Assembly (NCBI RefSeq): GCF_024614185.1
Contig: NZ_JAHTLF010000023.1
Coordinates: 62,001-126,000 of the forward strand
Reading direction: 5' to 3'
DNA from: Nocardioides carbamazepini
Lineage (GTDB): Bacteria > Actinomycetota > Actinomycetes > Propionibacteriales > Nocardioidaceae
Length of the DNA stretch: 64,000 nucleotides
The notes below the pieces were generated by a model that did no database searches, was not told the DNA's origin, and saw only the letters and a program-made list of their open reading frames with translations. Below are positions 15,835 to 25,255 of the stretch, piece after piece. Within the stretch, counting starts at the first letter, position 1. Every line of letters begins with the position of its first letter. A program made the position numbers and the translations under genes.

Positions 15835-16452
15835 TCAGGCCAGCACCTCGCGGATCCCCGCCGCGGCGTACGCGTTCCACAGCGGCACCCGCCGCAGCAG
15901 GTAGTGCCCGACCGCGCCCATGTCGGTGAACTCGGCGTCGGCGACGTCGGCGGCGCGGGCGACGTAGGCCCGGGTCGCGCGGGGCGAGGTGATCCGGTCC
16001 AGCCGGCCGTGCGCGGCGCGCAGCATCTTGCCCGCGAGCGGCGCGACCGGCTCGTCCGGCGGCAGCCACGGGGCGAGGGCGACGACGCCGCGCACCGACG
16101 CGTGGTCGGCGACGGCGACGCCCGTGCGGGCGCCCATCGAGTGCCCCAGGACCGCGACGGGGAGATCGTGGGTGCGGGCGATCTCGTCGAGGGCCCAGCG
16201 GGCGTCGACGACAGGCGCGGGATCCCGCTCGGCACCGGCGTTCCAGCCCTTCACCCGGTAGCGCAGCAGCAGGACGCCGACATCGTCGCCGGTCACCGCG
16301 GCGGCGATCTGCCGGGCCAGCGCGCGGCCGCGGCGCCAGGACAGACTGCGCCCGTCGACCGGGTCGGTGCCGTGCTCGGCACCGCCGTGCAGCACGAGGG
16401 TGATCGCCCGTGCCTGCGGAGGGACCCAGCTGTCGGTGAACGACGGATTCAT
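15835..16452 (-). CDS. Alpha/beta hydrolase
   Basis: This is a 205-residue small alpha/beta hydrolase. An early oxyanion-type LVLHGGAEHG, a nucleophile elbow VLGHSMGARTG (G-H-S-M-G), an acid-loop region near residues 150-160 and a C-terminal DMGAVGHYLLRR His are visible, so a Ser-Asp-His triad is likely. It resembles dienelactone-hydrolase or small esterase members with no large cap; substrate unknown. The ATG at 16452 overlaps the photolyase stop (ATGA), so the two are co-transcribed. Its 3' end converges on pobA, leaving 30 bases. Confidence 0.8.
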   Translation of the reverse strand: MNPSFTDSWVPPQARAITLVLHGGAEHGTDPVDGRSLSWRRGRALARQIAAAVTGDDVGVLLLRYRVKGWNAGAERDPAPVVDARWALDEIARTHDLPVAVLGHSMGARTGVAVADHASVRGVVALAPWLPPDEPVAPLAGKMLRAAHGRLDRITSPRATRAYVARAADVADAEFTDMGAVGHYLLRRVPLWNAYAAAGIREVLA

Positions 16453-17780
16453 CGCCCGTGCCTCCTGAGCAGCTGGTAGGCCTCCAGCGTCGCCGCGCGC
16501 TGCTGGGCGTGGTCGACGATCGGCTCCGGGTAGTCGCCGAGTGCGGGGTCGGCGAGCTCGGGCACCCAGCGCCGCGCGTACGCGCCGTCCGGGTCGAACC
16601 TCCTCGCCTGGGTGGTCGGGTTGAAGATCCGGAAGTACGGCGCCGCGTCGGTCCCGCAGCCGGCGACCCACTGCCAGTTGTGCTGGTTGCTCGCGACGTC
16701 GCCGTCGACCAGATGGGCCATGAAGTGGCGCGCGCCGTGCTGCCATTCGACGTGCAGGTCCTTGACCAGGAAGGACGCGACGATCATCCGCACCCGGTTG
16801 TGCATCCAGCCCTCGGCGAGCAGCTGGCGCATGCCCGCGTCGACGATCGGGTAGCCGGTGCGGCCCTGCGTCCACGCGTCCAGCCGGCGGCGCAGCTCGG
16901 CACCCGTGACGTAGGGCAGGTCGCGCAGCTCGGGGCGGAAGTAGTCCCGCGCCGTCGCCGGCCAGTGGTGCAGCACGTGCGCGTAGAACTCGCGCCAGGC
17001 CAGCTCCTTGCGGAAGACCGAGTGGTGACGGGAGTGCGGGTCGCGTGCGCCGGTGACGTCCAGGTCGGCCAGGACGGTGCGCGGGTGGATCGTCCCCCAC
17101 CGCAGGTCGGGTGAGAGTCGCGAGGTGTCGTCGAGGTCGGGGCGGTCGCGCACGTCGTCGTACGGCGTCCCGCGCCATGCCTCCCAGCGCGCGAGGGCGG
17201 CCTCCTCGCCCGCCTCCGGGAGATCGACGCCCGACAGGTCCGGCTCGTCCGGAAGGTCCTCGGAGGGCGCGCCGACCCAGTCGACGGCCGCGGGGTCGGA
17301 GTCCGCCGGCGCGCGCCAGCCGTGCGCGACCCACGCCTTGTGGAAGGGCGTGAACACCCGGTAGGGACCGCCGTCTCCCGTCAGCACCCGCCCCGGGGCG
17401 ACGGCGTACGGCGACCCGGTCCGCACCAGCGGGACCTCGCCCAGGGCGGCCGAGACCCGCTCGTCCCGGGCCGCGCCGTACGGCGCGAAGTCGGCGCTGA
17501 CGTGGACGCCGGTCGCGCCGAGCTCGGCGGCCAGCCGCGGCACGACCGACTCCGGGCGGCCGCTGCGGACCACGAGACCGGGACCGTGACGGCGCAGGTC
17601 GGCGTCGAGCGCACGCAGCGTGCGGAGCAGGAACGCGCGACGGACCGCGCCCGCCGGCGCCAGCAACGCGTCGTCGAGGACGAACAGCGGGAGCACCGGC
17701 CCCTCCGCGGCGGCGGCCACGAGGGCCGGGTGGTCGCCGAGCCGCAGGTCCCGCCGGAACCACAGGATGCTCGGTCTCAC
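16449..17780 (-). CDS. phr: Deoxyribodipyrimidine photolyase
   Basis: This is a 443-residue class I cyclobutane-dimer photolyase/cryptochrome-family protein. The N-terminal Rossmann domain binds the antenna pigment (SILWFRRDLRLGDHPAL). The C-terminal helical FAD domain contains the family blocks RTGYPIVDAGMRQL, GWMHNRVRM and NQHNWQWVAGCGTDA with the conserved Trp and Asn of the FAD and DNA sites, and FNPTTQARRFDPDGAY. It repairs UV dimers with blue light. The GTG at 17780 gives the exact family N-terminus; the open frame upstream is only antisense noise. A membrane protein gene lies 17 bases upstream and an alpha/beta hydrolase overlaps downstream. Confidence 0.95.
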   Translation of the reverse strand: MRPSILWFRRDLRLGDHPALVAAAAEGPVLPLFVLDDALLAPAGAVRRAFLLRTLRALDADLRRHGPGLVVRSGRPESVVPRLAAELGATGVHVSADFAPYGAARDERVSAALGEVPLVRTGSPYAVAPGRVLTGDGGPYRVFTPFHKAWVAHGWRAPADSDPAAVDWVGAPSEDLPDEPDLSGVDLPEAGEEAALARWEAWRGTPYDDVRDRPDLDDTSRLSPDLRWGTIHPRTVLADLDVTGARDPHSRHHSVFRKELAWREFYAHVLHHWPATARDYFRPELRDLPYVTGAELRRRLDAWTQGRTGYPIVDAGMRQLLAEGWMHNRVRMIVASFLVKDLHVEWQHGARHFMAHLVDGDVASNQHNWQWVAGCGTDAAPYFRIFNPTTQARRFDPDGAYARRWVPELADPALGDYPEPIVDHAQQRAATLEAYQLLRRHGR

Positions 17781-17797
17781 CCCGCCATGCTGGCAGG

Positions 17798-18199
17798 TCA
17801 GTGGGCGCGGCGGGCGAACACGGTGCCGGCGAGCCAGCCGACCACCAGTGCGGTCAGCACGGTCAGGGCGATCTGCAGCGGCTCCCGGCCCTGCTCGAAC
17901 GGCAGGATGAGCGGCAGTACGAGCGCGTAGGCGATCAGCGCCGCCACCGCGCCGTGCAGGCCGGGACTGCCGGCGAGCCTGCTGTGCCGGGCCGCGACCG
18001 CGAAGGCGACGACCGCGACCGCGGCCAGCCACCCGGCGGCGGCCGCTGTCGAGGCGAGCGTGAGGAACGGCGCGACCAGGCCGCCCAGGATCAGCACGCT
18101 GAACCCGGTCGACGCCCCCCGGACCGCCCCCGGCACGTCGATCCGCCCGGTGGGTCCGGTCGGTCCGGTCCGGACGGTCGTCGCGGGGGTGGGAGGCAT
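17798..18199 (-). CDS. Hypothetical four-helix membrane protein
   Basis: This 133-residue protein has a Pro/Thr-rich N-terminus and four hydrophobic segments at about residues 30-48, 52-70, 78-98 and 108-126. I do not recognise a family. The spacing of two hairpins and the small size resemble uncharacterised actinobacterial integral membrane proteins. The ATG at 18199 is preferred to a longer GTG-type start, because the first extra residues are highly charged and low in hydrophobicity. It lies 17 bases upstream of the photolyase gene on the same strand and may be in its operon. Confidence 0.6.
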   Translation of the reverse strand: MPPTPATTVRTGPTGPTGRIDVPGAVRGASTGFSVLILGGLVAPFLTLASTAAAAGWLAAVAVVAFAVAARHSRLAGSPGLHGAVAALIAYALVLPLILPFEQGREPLQIALTVLTALVVGWLAGTVFARRAH

Positions 18200-18386
18200 G
18201 CGGTCCACGCTAGGTCGCGCCGGCCGGGCGTCGGTATCACGCCCGCGCACAAGGACTCCCGTGCTCTTTGGTCGTCGCCGACAACGGGCCGCCCGTCAGC
18301 CGACCGGGCCCGGAGCGCCGGTGCGGGTGGCCGCCGCGCTCTCGTCGGCCCGCCGCGGGATCGTCTCGGCGGTCCGGTCCGGCATC

Positions 18387-19976
18387 TCAGGCTCCGCTCG
18401 TGAGGAGGTCGGCGGCCTTCTCGCCGATCAGCATGGTCGGGGCGTGGGTGTTGCCGTGGGTGACCTTCGGCATCGCCGACGCGTCGGCGACCCGCAGCCC
18501 GGCGACACCGTGCACCCGCAGGCTGGCGTCGAGCACGCCCCCGGTCGCACCGCTCTCGGTGCCCATCCGGGCCGTGCAGCTGGGGTGATAGGTGTGCTCG
18601 ACGCCTTGGCGCACGGCCTCCTCGAGGTCCGTGCGGCTGGTCCCGAACCTCGGGCCGGGGTGGATCTCGCGGTTGGCGAAGCCCTGGAGCGCCTTCGCGG
18701 CCATCACCTCGCGGGCCCGTTCGATGCCCTCGACCATCGAGGTCATGTCGTCGGGGTGCTCGAAGTAGTCGTTGCGGATCCGCACCTTGCGCTCGGGGTC
18801 GGCGGAGGCGAGCCGCACCGAGCCCTCGGAGCGGGCGCCCACCATCGACAGGCCGATCGCGATCGCCTGGCCGTCGTACTCCGCGGCACCGTGCTCCCAG
18901 AAGTACACCGGGGCGCCGATCATCTGCATGGACGGCGCGTCGTCGGCCACACTGGTGTGGAAGAAGGCGCCGGCCTCGCCGATGTTGGAGGTGAGCATGC
19001 CCTTGTGCTGTGCGAAGTACTTGAACAGCTGGGCCGGCTTCTCCGCGAACGCCAGGTTGTCGGGGTGGCTGCTGTCCCAGTTCACGAGGTACATCGGGTG
19101 GTCCATCAGGTGCGCGCCCACGTGGGGGTTGTCGACGACGGTCGCGATGCCATGCTCGGCGAGGTGGTCGGCCGGCCCGATGCCGGAGAGCATCAGCAGC
19201 TGGGGCGTGTTGTAGGCGCCGGCGGACAGGACGACCTCCCGCCGGGCGCGGAACGTCCTCAGCGCGCCACCGACCTTCGCGACCACGCCGGTGGCCCGAC
19301 CGTTCTCGATCACGACACGGTGTGCCAGGGCGTTGCCGGTGATGGTGAGGTTGGGCCGCTTGCGGTACGGCGCCAGGTAGCCGTCCCACACGGTCCAGCG
19401 CCGGCCGCGGCGGGTGAACCGCTGGTAGAGCGACGCGCCCTCCTGCCGGGCGCCGTTGAAGTCGTCGGTGCGGCCGAGGCCGACCTCGACCATCGCCTCC
19501 ACCAGCTGCCGCGAGCCCTCGCGCGGGTCGGGCGCGTCCTCGACGTACTGGGGCCCGGCTGCGCCGTGGAACTCGCCGGCGCCGCGGCTGTTGGTCTCCA
19601 TCCGGCGGAACAGTGGCAGCACCTCGTCGTACGACCAGCCGGTGGCGCCGGCCTTGGCCCAGCCGTCGTAGTCGGCCCGGTTGCCGCGGATGTAGATCAT
19701 CGCGTTCATGCCGCTGGTGCCGCCGAGCATCCGCCCGCGGGGCTGGTAGATCCGGCGTCCGCCGAGGTGCGGCTCCGGCTCGGACTCGTAGTCCCAGTCG
19801 AGCCTGGTGTGGAACTGCTTGGCGAAGGCCGCCGGGATCTGGACGTTCATGCTCGGCCGGCTGCGCCCGCCCGCCTCCAGGACCAGGACGGAGACGCCGG
19901 GATCCTCGCTCAGCCGGCTTGCCAGCACGGCCCCGGCCGATCCGCTGCCCACCACGACGTAGTCGTACTCGATCAT
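18387..19976 (-). CDS. GMC family oxidoreductase (choline-dehydrogenase-like)
   Basis: This is a 529-residue FAD-dependent alcohol dehydrogenase/oxidase. The N-terminal FAD motif is VVVGSGSAGAVLASRLSED. GMC signature 1 (GRMLGGTSGMNAMIYIRGN) and signature 2 (SAGAYNTPQLLMLSGIGP) are both seen. The active-site His is in HTYHPSCTARMG, and a second His/Asn is in THGNTHAPTMLIGE. It resembles choline dehydrogenase/alcohol dehydrogenase AlkJ-type enzymes, so an aliphatic or terpenoid alcohol substrate is as likely as choline. The ATG at 19976 follows a GAGGAGAGGG-like ribosome site. It is divergent from the PucR-type regulator just upstream of the Mce operon, so it may take part in the same lipid-substrate pathway. 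Confidence 0.9.
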   Translation of the reverse strand: MIEYDYVVVGSGSAGAVLASRLSEDPGVSVLVLEAGGRSRPSMNVQIPAAFAKQFHTRLDWDYESEPEPHLGGRRIYQPRGRMLGGTSGMNAMIYIRGNRADYDGWAKAGATGWSYDEVLPLFRRMETNSRGAGEFHGAAGPQYVEDAPDPREGSRQLVEAMVEVGLGRTDDFNGARQEGASLYQRFTRRGRRWTVWDGYLAPYRKRPNLTITGNALAHRVVIENGRATGVVAKVGGALRTFRARREVVLSAGAYNTPQLLMLSGIGPADHLAEHGIATVVDNPHVGAHLMDHPMYLVNWDSSHPDNLAFAEKPAQLFKYFAQHKGMLTSNIGEAGAFFHTSVADDAPSMQMIGAPVYFWEHGAAEYDGQAIAIGLSMVGARSEGSVRLASADPERKVRIRNDYFEHPDDMTSMVEGIERAREVMAAKALQGFANREIHPGPRFGTSRTDLEEAVRQGVEHTYHPSCTARMGTESGATGGVLDASLRVHGVAGLRVADASAMPKVTHGNTHAPTMLIGEKAADLLTSGA

Positions 19977-20143
19977 CGGCTTCCCTCTCCTCGTGTCCTG
20001 ACTCCCAGCGTGCGCGCGAAACGCGGTCGGCCGCTTGTGACGGAGGCCACACCTGGCACGGGCTTTTGTGGCAATCTCCAAGCAGGGTCGTCGCCGGGCG
20101 AGCTCTACTGAGCAGGTTGGTAGCTGACGCCAAAGGAGGCGAT

Positions 20144-21373
20144 ATGACGAGTCGGCCTGAGGCGATCGCGGCGATCGACGGATGGGTGCAGGAGTTCGCC
20201 GAGGCGGCGCTGAACCCGGTCCAGGTCGACGAGTTCGTGCGCAGCGTCGACGAGGAGATCATCGCGGCCATCCCGGAGATCGCGGGCGACCCCGCGCTCA
20301 TCGAGGACCTGCACGCCTCCACGCGTGCCCACTGGCGCAGCTTCCTGGTCGGCCTCTCCGACGAGTTCCGCCTGACCCTGCCGCCCGCCGCGATCGCGTT
20401 GAGCCTGTCGATCGCGCGCCGGCACCTCGACATCAACGTGCTGCTGAAGGTCTACCGGGTCGCCAACAAGAGCGTCTTCCGCTACCTCACCGAGCGCACC
20501 CGGGCCGACGGACTGCCCGCCGGGCTCCCGCGGGACGAGACCCTGATCACCCTGTGGCTGCGCGCCGAGCGCTGGATCGACGAGTCCATCGAGCAGCTCA
20601 TCGACCACTACACCGGGGAGCGCGCGCTGCTCGCCGAGGGCGCCCACGCCCGCCGCGCGGAGACGATCGAGTCGCTGATCTCGGGCGTGGACGTGACGGC
20701 CACGGCCGAGCAGGTCCTCGGCCACAAGCTGGGCCTGTGGCAGACCGCCTTCGTCCTGTCCGCCAGCCCGGGGAACGAGGCCGACGTCGCCTTCTTCGAC
20801 ATCGCCGTCCAGCTGTGCCAACAGCTCGGCCTGCCGCGTCCGCTGACGCACCTCACCGGCAGCCGGGAGCTGTGGGGCTGGGCGGCCACGCCCGACGAGC
20901 CGACCCCGGAGCTCGACGAGGTCGCCGACACGGTGGCCGACCTCGGGCTCCACCTCGCGGTCGGGCGCCCGTGCCACGGTCCGGCCGCGTTCCGCACCAG
21001 CCACCTGCAGGCCGTCGCCGCCCAGCGGATCGGCCTGCGCGCTGCGGGTCCGTGCCACGACTACCGGCACGTCGAGCTGGTCAGCCTGCTCGGTGACGGT
21101 GAGCTGGCGCGCGACATGGTCCGTCGGGTCCTCGGGCCGCTGCTCGGCCGCAGCAAGGGTGAGGAGGCGCTGCGCGCGACGGCGCTCGCCTACCTCCGCT
21201 CGGGGCAGAACGTCGACGCGACGGCCGAGGTGCTCTTCGTCCACCCCAACACCGTCCGCTACCGCGTCGGCCGGATCGAGGACCAGCTCGGCGGCCGGAT
21301 CGCGCACCGTGCTGCCGTCCTCGAGGCGAGCCTGACCTGGCTCGACGTCTACGGCCCGTCCGGCCTCGCGTGA
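20144..21373 (+). CDS. PucR/CdaR-type transcriptional regulator
   Basis: This 409-residue regulator carries a C-terminal PucR/CdaR helix-turn-helix (about residues 345-400, with GQNVDATAEVLFVHPNTVRYRVGRIEDQL). The N-terminal region is all-helical (about 1-170, with WRSFLVGLSDEF and KSVFRYLTERTR) and resembles the RsbR/N-PucR-like sensor part of actinobacterial members. The ATG at 20144 follows AAAGGAGG. It lies 137 bases before the Mce operon on the same strand and is divergent from the GMC gene, so it is the best candidate for controlling one or both. A second protein of the same layout is encoded at 36765-38045. Confidence 0.86.
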   Translation: MTSRPEAIAAIDGWVQEFAEAALNPVQVDEFVRSVDEEIIAAIPEIAGDPALIEDLHASTRAHWRSFLVGLSDEFRLTLPPAAIALSLSIARRHLDINVLLKVYRVANKSVFRYLTERTRADGLPAGLPRDETLITLWLRAERWIDESIEQLIDHYTGERALLAEGAHARRAETIESLISGVDVTATAEQVLGHKLGLWQTAFVLSASPGNEADVAFFDIAVQLCQQLGLPRPLTHLTGSRELWGWAATPDEPTPELDEVADTVADLGLHLAVGRPCHGPAAFRTSHLQAVAAQRIGLRAAGPCHDYRHVELVSLLGDGELARDMVRRVLGPLLGRSKGEEALRATALAYLRSGQNVDATAEVLFVHPNTVRYRVGRIEDQLGGRIAHRAAVLEASLTWLDVYGPSGLA

Positions 21374-21510
21374 GGATCCACCACTCCCGGCGGGGCCCTG
21401 CCCACCACCGACAAAGACCCCTGCGGATTTTGTAGCCCACGACTATGACGCTCCTCACGCATCGCTGAAAGGTTGTCGGGACTCCCACCCGAAGCAGGCG
21501 GTGACGATTC

Positions 21511-22338
21511 ATGGGGAATGTCATGGGGACCTCCACACGCAGGGCTGCGCCCAGACCGGGCAGCCTGGCAGCCGGCGTCTCCGAGCTCGGCGAGATGACC
21601 AAGCTCGGCGGCACCGTGACCTGGATGGCCGTCCGGGGACCGTGGGACTACTGGCGCGACACCGTCGACCAGATGTTCCTGATCCTCAAGCAGTGCTGGA
21701 TCCCGATGGCTGTCTCGTGCACCTTCTTCGGCCTCGGCGCTCCGGGTCTGCAGGGCGGCAACATCTACGCGCTGTTCGGGATGCCGGAGCGACTGGGCTC
21801 GTTCTTCATCATGGCGAGCATCCGTGAGTTCGCCCCGTGGGTGAACGCGATGGTCGTCGCGGGCGTGGTCGGCTCGGCCATCACCGCCGACCTCGGGGCC
21901 CGCCGGATCCGGGACGAGATCGACGCCATGGAGGTCCTGGGCGTCGACCCGGTGCGGGCGCTCGCGCTGCCGCGGATCGTCGCCTGCACCCTCATCACCG
22001 GCCTGCTCGACATCGTCGCGCTCTGCTTCGGCCTGCTCGGCGGGTTCATCGCCGCCGTACCACTCCTCGGGGCCAACCCGTGGGCGTTCTACAACAGCCT
22101 GTTCGCCAACCTGACGACGCCCGACATCTGGGGCAGCGTCGTGAAGACCACGCTGTTCGGCCTGATCATCGGCGTCGTGTGCTGCTACAAGGGGATGTAC
22201 GCCAAGGGCGGCGCGATCGGGGTCGGCCGGGCCGTCAACCAGGCGGTCGTGATCGCCTTCGCGCTGATCTGGGTCGTCAACGTCGTCTTCACCAACATCC
22301 TGCTCGGGCTCAACCCCGAGATCCAGGTCTTCAAGTAG
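21511..22338 (+). CDS. yrbEA: YrbE/MlaE family ABC permease (Mce system, A)
   Basis: This 275-residue membrane protein is the first permease subunit of the Mce lipid transporter, related to MlaE. It has about five or six membrane helices and the conserved cytoplasmic coupling motif for the ATPase, here DEIDAMEVLGVDPVRAL (E-x-D-A-x-x-V-x-G), near residue 135. It is the first gene of the operon. Two start codons, ATG at 21511 and ATG at 21523, are possible and neither has a decisive ribosome site. It would form a heterodimer with the next protein, beneath the six MCE proteins that bridge the cell envelope. Confidence 0.93.
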   Translation: MGNVMGTSTRRAAPRPGSLAAGVSELGEMTKLGGTVTWMAVRGPWDYWRDTVDQMFLILKQCWIPMAVSCTFFGLGAPGLQGGNIYALFGMPERLGSFFIMASIREFAPWVNAMVVAGVVGSAITADLGARRIRDEIDAMEVLGVDPVRALALPRIVACTLITGLLDIVALCFGLLGGFIAAVPLLGANPWAFYNSLFANLTTPDIWGSVVKTTLFGLIIGVVCCYKGMYAKGGAIGVGRAVNQAVVIAFALIWVVNVVFTNILLGLNPEIQVFK

Positions 22339-22349
22339 GGCGGCGCGAC

Positions 22350-23207
22350 GTGACGACCACTCCCGACCGCGGCGCCCGGCCGAGTGCGCCCGCCCCCAGC
22401 GACAGCGAGCTGTCCCTGGCGAGCGCGATGGGCTCGGTGCGGGCCGCGCTGACCACGGGCGGCGAGATCCTGCGCTTCTCGTGGCAGGTGACGCGCAGCC
22501 TGCCCGAGGTCCGGGTGCACTGGTCCGAGATCGTGCGCCAGGCCGGCATCCTGGTGCTCTCGAGCGCACTGATCATCTGGGCGATGCAGTTCGTCATGGG
22601 GACGATGTGCGGGACCGAGGCGATCTACACGCTCAAGCAGGTCGGCGCGCCGATCTACTCCGGCATCTTCAACGCCTGGTGCGCGGTCCGTGAGCTGGTG
22701 CCCTACATGTGGGGCTACATCCTGGCCGCCAAGATCGGCTGCGGCCTGGTCGCCGAGATCGGCTCGATGCGGATCGCGGAGGAGGTCGACGCGCTCGAGG
22801 TGATGGGCGTCGACTCGCGCAGCTATCTCGTCGGCACCCGGATCGTCGCGGCCTGGCTGTCCATGCCGTTCCTGTACGCCGTCAGCCTGGGCATGATGTC
22901 GCTCGGCGAGATCCTCGTGACGGTCTACTACGTCGGCGGCGTCTCGCCCGGTGGCCACATGTACGTCTTCTGGCTCTACCAGAACCCGATGGACTTCCTG
23001 TTCTCGATGTCCAAGGGCATGGCGATGGGGACCGCGATCGTCTTCGTCGCCTGCTACTACGGCTACACGGTCCGCGGTGGGTCGGTCGAGGTCGGCAAGA
23101 ACACAGCCAGATCCATGGTCCTCAACATGGTGCTCATCCACCTGATCGGCGCCCTCGGAACCCAGCTCTTCTGGGGCCTCTCGCCCAACGCGCCCATCGG
23201 CAACTAA
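22350..23207 (+). CDS. yrbEB: YrbE/MlaE family ABC permease (Mce system, B)
   Basis: This is the second permease of the pair (285 residues), with about six membrane helices and the same ATPase-coupling motif, here EEVDALEVMGVDSRSYLVG at about residues 148-166. The N-terminus is a hydrophilic, Ser/Pro-rich stretch of about 40 residues. The GTG at 22350 gives an N-terminus MTTTPDRGARPS and sits 11 bases after the yrbEA stop. In known Mce systems YrbEA and YrbEB are both needed for uptake. The order A-B-ATPase-mce genes here puts the ATPase inside the operon. Confidence 0.94.
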   Translation: MTTTPDRGARPSAPAPSDSELSLASAMGSVRAALTTGGEILRFSWQVTRSLPEVRVHWSEIVRQAGILVLSSALIIWAMQFVMGTMCGTEAIYTLKQVGAPIYSGIFNAWCAVRELVPYMWGYILAAKIGCGLVAEIGSMRIAEEVDALEVMGVDSRSYLVGTRIVAAWLSMPFLYAVSLGMMSLGEILVTVYYVGGVSPGGHMYVFWLYQNPMDFLFSMSKGMAMGTAIVFVACYYGYTVRGGSVEVGKNTARSMVLNMVLIHLIGALGTQLFWGLSPNAPIGN

Positions 23208-23216
23208 GGAAATCGC

Positions 23217-24026
23217 ATGACCACCCTTGCTCCCACGGGTGCCGCCCACCGCGGTCCCGACCTGCCCGGCGACCAGCACTCGATGGAGGTGCGCAACGTC
23301 CACAAGAGCTTCGGGCCCTACGACATCTTGACCGGGATGAACCTCAACTTCGTCGACAACGCCATCACGACGATCCTCGGGCCGTCGGGCACCGGCAAGA
23401 GCGTGCTCATCAAGCACCTGGTCGGCCTGCTGGAGCCGGACGAGGGCGAGGTGCTGATCTTCGGCCAGGACATCTGGAAGATCAGCAAGCAGGAGCGCTA
23501 CGAGCTCCGCAAGCGGTTCGGCGTCCTGTTCCAGGACGGCGCGTTGTTCGGCTCGATGAACATCTTCGACAACGTGTGCTTCCCGCTGCGCAAGCACACC
23601 GACATGGCGGAGCACGAGATCCGCGACCTGGTCATGGACCGCCTCCAGGAGGTCGGCCTGGAGGGTGCCGCGGCCAAGCTGCCCAGCGAGGTGTCCGGCG
23701 GGATGCGCAAGCGCGCCGGCTTCGCCCGGGCGCTGATCCTCGACCCCGACATCGTCATGTTCGACGAGCCGGACTCGGGTCTGGACCCGGTCCGGACCAG
23801 CCTCCTCAACGACGTCATCCTCGAGATGCACGAGCGGCACAAGGGCACGTACATGGTGGTCACCCACGACATGGCGACCGCACGCAAGGTGAGCGACTAC
23901 GTCGGCGTGGTCTGGAAGGGCAAGTGCATCCACTACAGCGAGGCCGATGCCGCCTTCGACTCGGACGACCCGTTCGTGCGGCAGTTCCTCGCCGGTGACT
24001 CCGTCGGCCCGCTGGGGATGGACTGA
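23217..24026 (+). CDS. mceG: Mce-system ABC ATPase (Mkl/MceG-like)
   Basis: This 269-residue ATPase energises the YrbE permeases. Walker A is GPSGTGKS (residues 55-62), the signature is SGGMRKRAGFARAL, Walker B is IVMFDEPDSGLDPV, and a switch His follows in VTHDM. The Asp in DEPDSGLDPVRTS matches the mycobacterial Mkl/MceG subfamily rather than general importers. The ATG at 23217 follows AAGGA at 23207-23211. In Mycobacterium tuberculosis a single unlinked mceG serves several mce operons; here the ATPase is within the operon and its stop overlaps the first mce gene by one base. Confidence 0.93.
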   Translation: MTTLAPTGAAHRGPDLPGDQHSMEVRNVHKSFGPYDILTGMNLNFVDNAITTILGPSGTGKSVLIKHLVGLLEPDEGEVLIFGQDIWKISKQERYELRKRFGVLFQDGALFGSMNIFDNVCFPLRKHTDMAEHEIRDLVMDRLQEVGLEGAAAKLPSEVSGGMRKRAGFARALILDPDIVMFDEPDSGLDPVRTSLLNDVILEMHERHKGTYMVVTHDMATARKVSDYVGVVWKGKCIHYSEADAAFDSDDPFVRQFLAGDSVGPLGMD

Positions 24027-25255
24027 TGGAGCGGGGCGCGATCGTCGTCGGCGTGCTCGCCGTCGCCCTCGCCGGGGGCGGCGCGGTGGCGTTGGAGAAG
24101 GGCGACGGGTACGCCGTGCGCGCGGTGCTGCCCAACGCAGGCAACCTGTTCGTCGGCAGCTCGGTGATGTACGACGGCTACGAGGCCGGCAGCGTCACCG
24201 ACATCGAGGTCGAGGACGGCAAGGCCCTGGTCTCGCTGGCGCTCGACGACGAGTTCGGCCCCCTGCACGACGGCGCCAGCGTCGAGGTGGTCTGGAAGGC
24301 CGCACTCGGCGAGCGCCTGGTCCGCGTGGTCGACGGCGACGAGAAGAACGCCGAGCTGCCCGACGGCGCGCTGCTCGCAGGCGTCCAGCGGGAGCCGGTC
24401 GAGCTGGACGCGGTGCTGTCCGCCCTCGACGAGCCGACCCGCGCCCACCTGGCCTCGCTGGTCTCTCGGCTCGAGAGCACCCTGAGCGGACGCGAGGGTG
24501 AGGCGAGGGACAGTCTGACCGCAGCCGGGCCCGCGGTCGAGCAGCTCGGTGCCGTGCTGCGCGGTGTCGGCACCGACGGCGAGGCGATCAAGCAGATCAT
24601 CCGCCAGCTCGACGAGACGATGGGGATCCTCGGCTCGCGCAGCGAGAGCCTGGAGCAGGTCGTCACCTCGCTGGCGTCGGCGACGAGCGCGGTAGCCGAC
24701 CAGCAGCGCGGCCTGGGGGACACCCTCGACCGGCTGCCGCCCGTCCTGACGAGCGCCACCCGGACCCTGGAACGGGTGCCGGGAACGGTCGAGGAGACGC
24801 TGCCGATGCTGGAGGACCTGGCCCCGGCGACCAAGCGCCTGAAGCCGGTGGCGAAGAACCTGCGCCCGCTGCTGCAGGACCTCCGCCCGACGGTGGCCGA
24901 CCTGCAGCCCACTCTCGTCGCGCTGTCCGAGCTGCTCGGCATCACTCCCGCCCTGATGGACGTCAGCACCGCGACCATCCCGGCCGCCGACACGGCCATG
25001 CTCGGCCTGACCCCCGCGATCGACTTCCTGCGGCCCTACACGCCCGAGATCGTCGGCTGGGCCACGAACTGGGGATCGGCCGGTGGCAACAAGGACAGCA
25101 ACGGGCACTACGTCCGATTCCACATCCAGACGGGAACCGAGGCGGTCATCCCCAGCGGCAGGCCCGGCCCCGGCGTCACCCAGAACCTGACGCCCGAGCC
25201 CGGCGAGCCGGTCGGCCAGTCCTGGACCGACGCCAACGGAAGCGAGATGCGATGA
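24026..25255 (+). CDS. mceA: MCE family protein A
   Basis: This 409-residue MCE protein has one N-terminal membrane anchor (residues about 5-23) and an MCE domain at about 28-105 (YAVRAVLPNAGNLFVGSSVMYDGYEAG). A long helical region with many Leu/Val heptad positions covers about 120-330, ending in a shared C-terminal segment (PAIDFLRPYTPEIVGWATNWG). No lipobox is seen. Six such proteins are expected to assemble into a tube that carries lipid across the envelope. The ATG at 24026 overlaps the ATPase stop, and the stop overlaps the next start (ATGA). It is the only one here besides McE-F with the PYxx[ED]IVxxxxN tail motif. Confidence 0.9.
   Translation: MERGAIVVGVLAVALAGGGAVALEKGDGYAVRAVLPNAGNLFVGSSVMYDGYEAGSVTDIEVEDGKALVSLALDDEFGPLHDGASVEVVWKAALGERLVRVVDGDEKNAELPDGALLAGVQREPVELDAVLSALDEPTRAHLASLVSRLESTLSGREGEARDSLTAAGPAVEQLGAVLRGVGTDGEAIKQIIRQLDETMGILGSRSESLEQVVTSLASATSAVADQQRGLGDTLDRLPPVLTSATRTLERVPGTVEETLPMLEDLAPATKRLKPVAKNLRPLLQDLRPTVADLQPTLVALSELLGITPALMDVSTATIPAADTAMLGLTPAIDFLRPYTPEIVGWATNWGSAGGNKDSNGHYVRFHIQTGTEAVIPSGRPGPGVTQNLTPEPGEPVGQSWTDANGSEMR

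Noticed and set aside
16449..18032. Photolyase with an 84-residue N-terminal extension
   Set aside because: The extension is Arg/Gly/Ala-rich and overlaps another membrane protein gene; the family start is the GTG at 17780.
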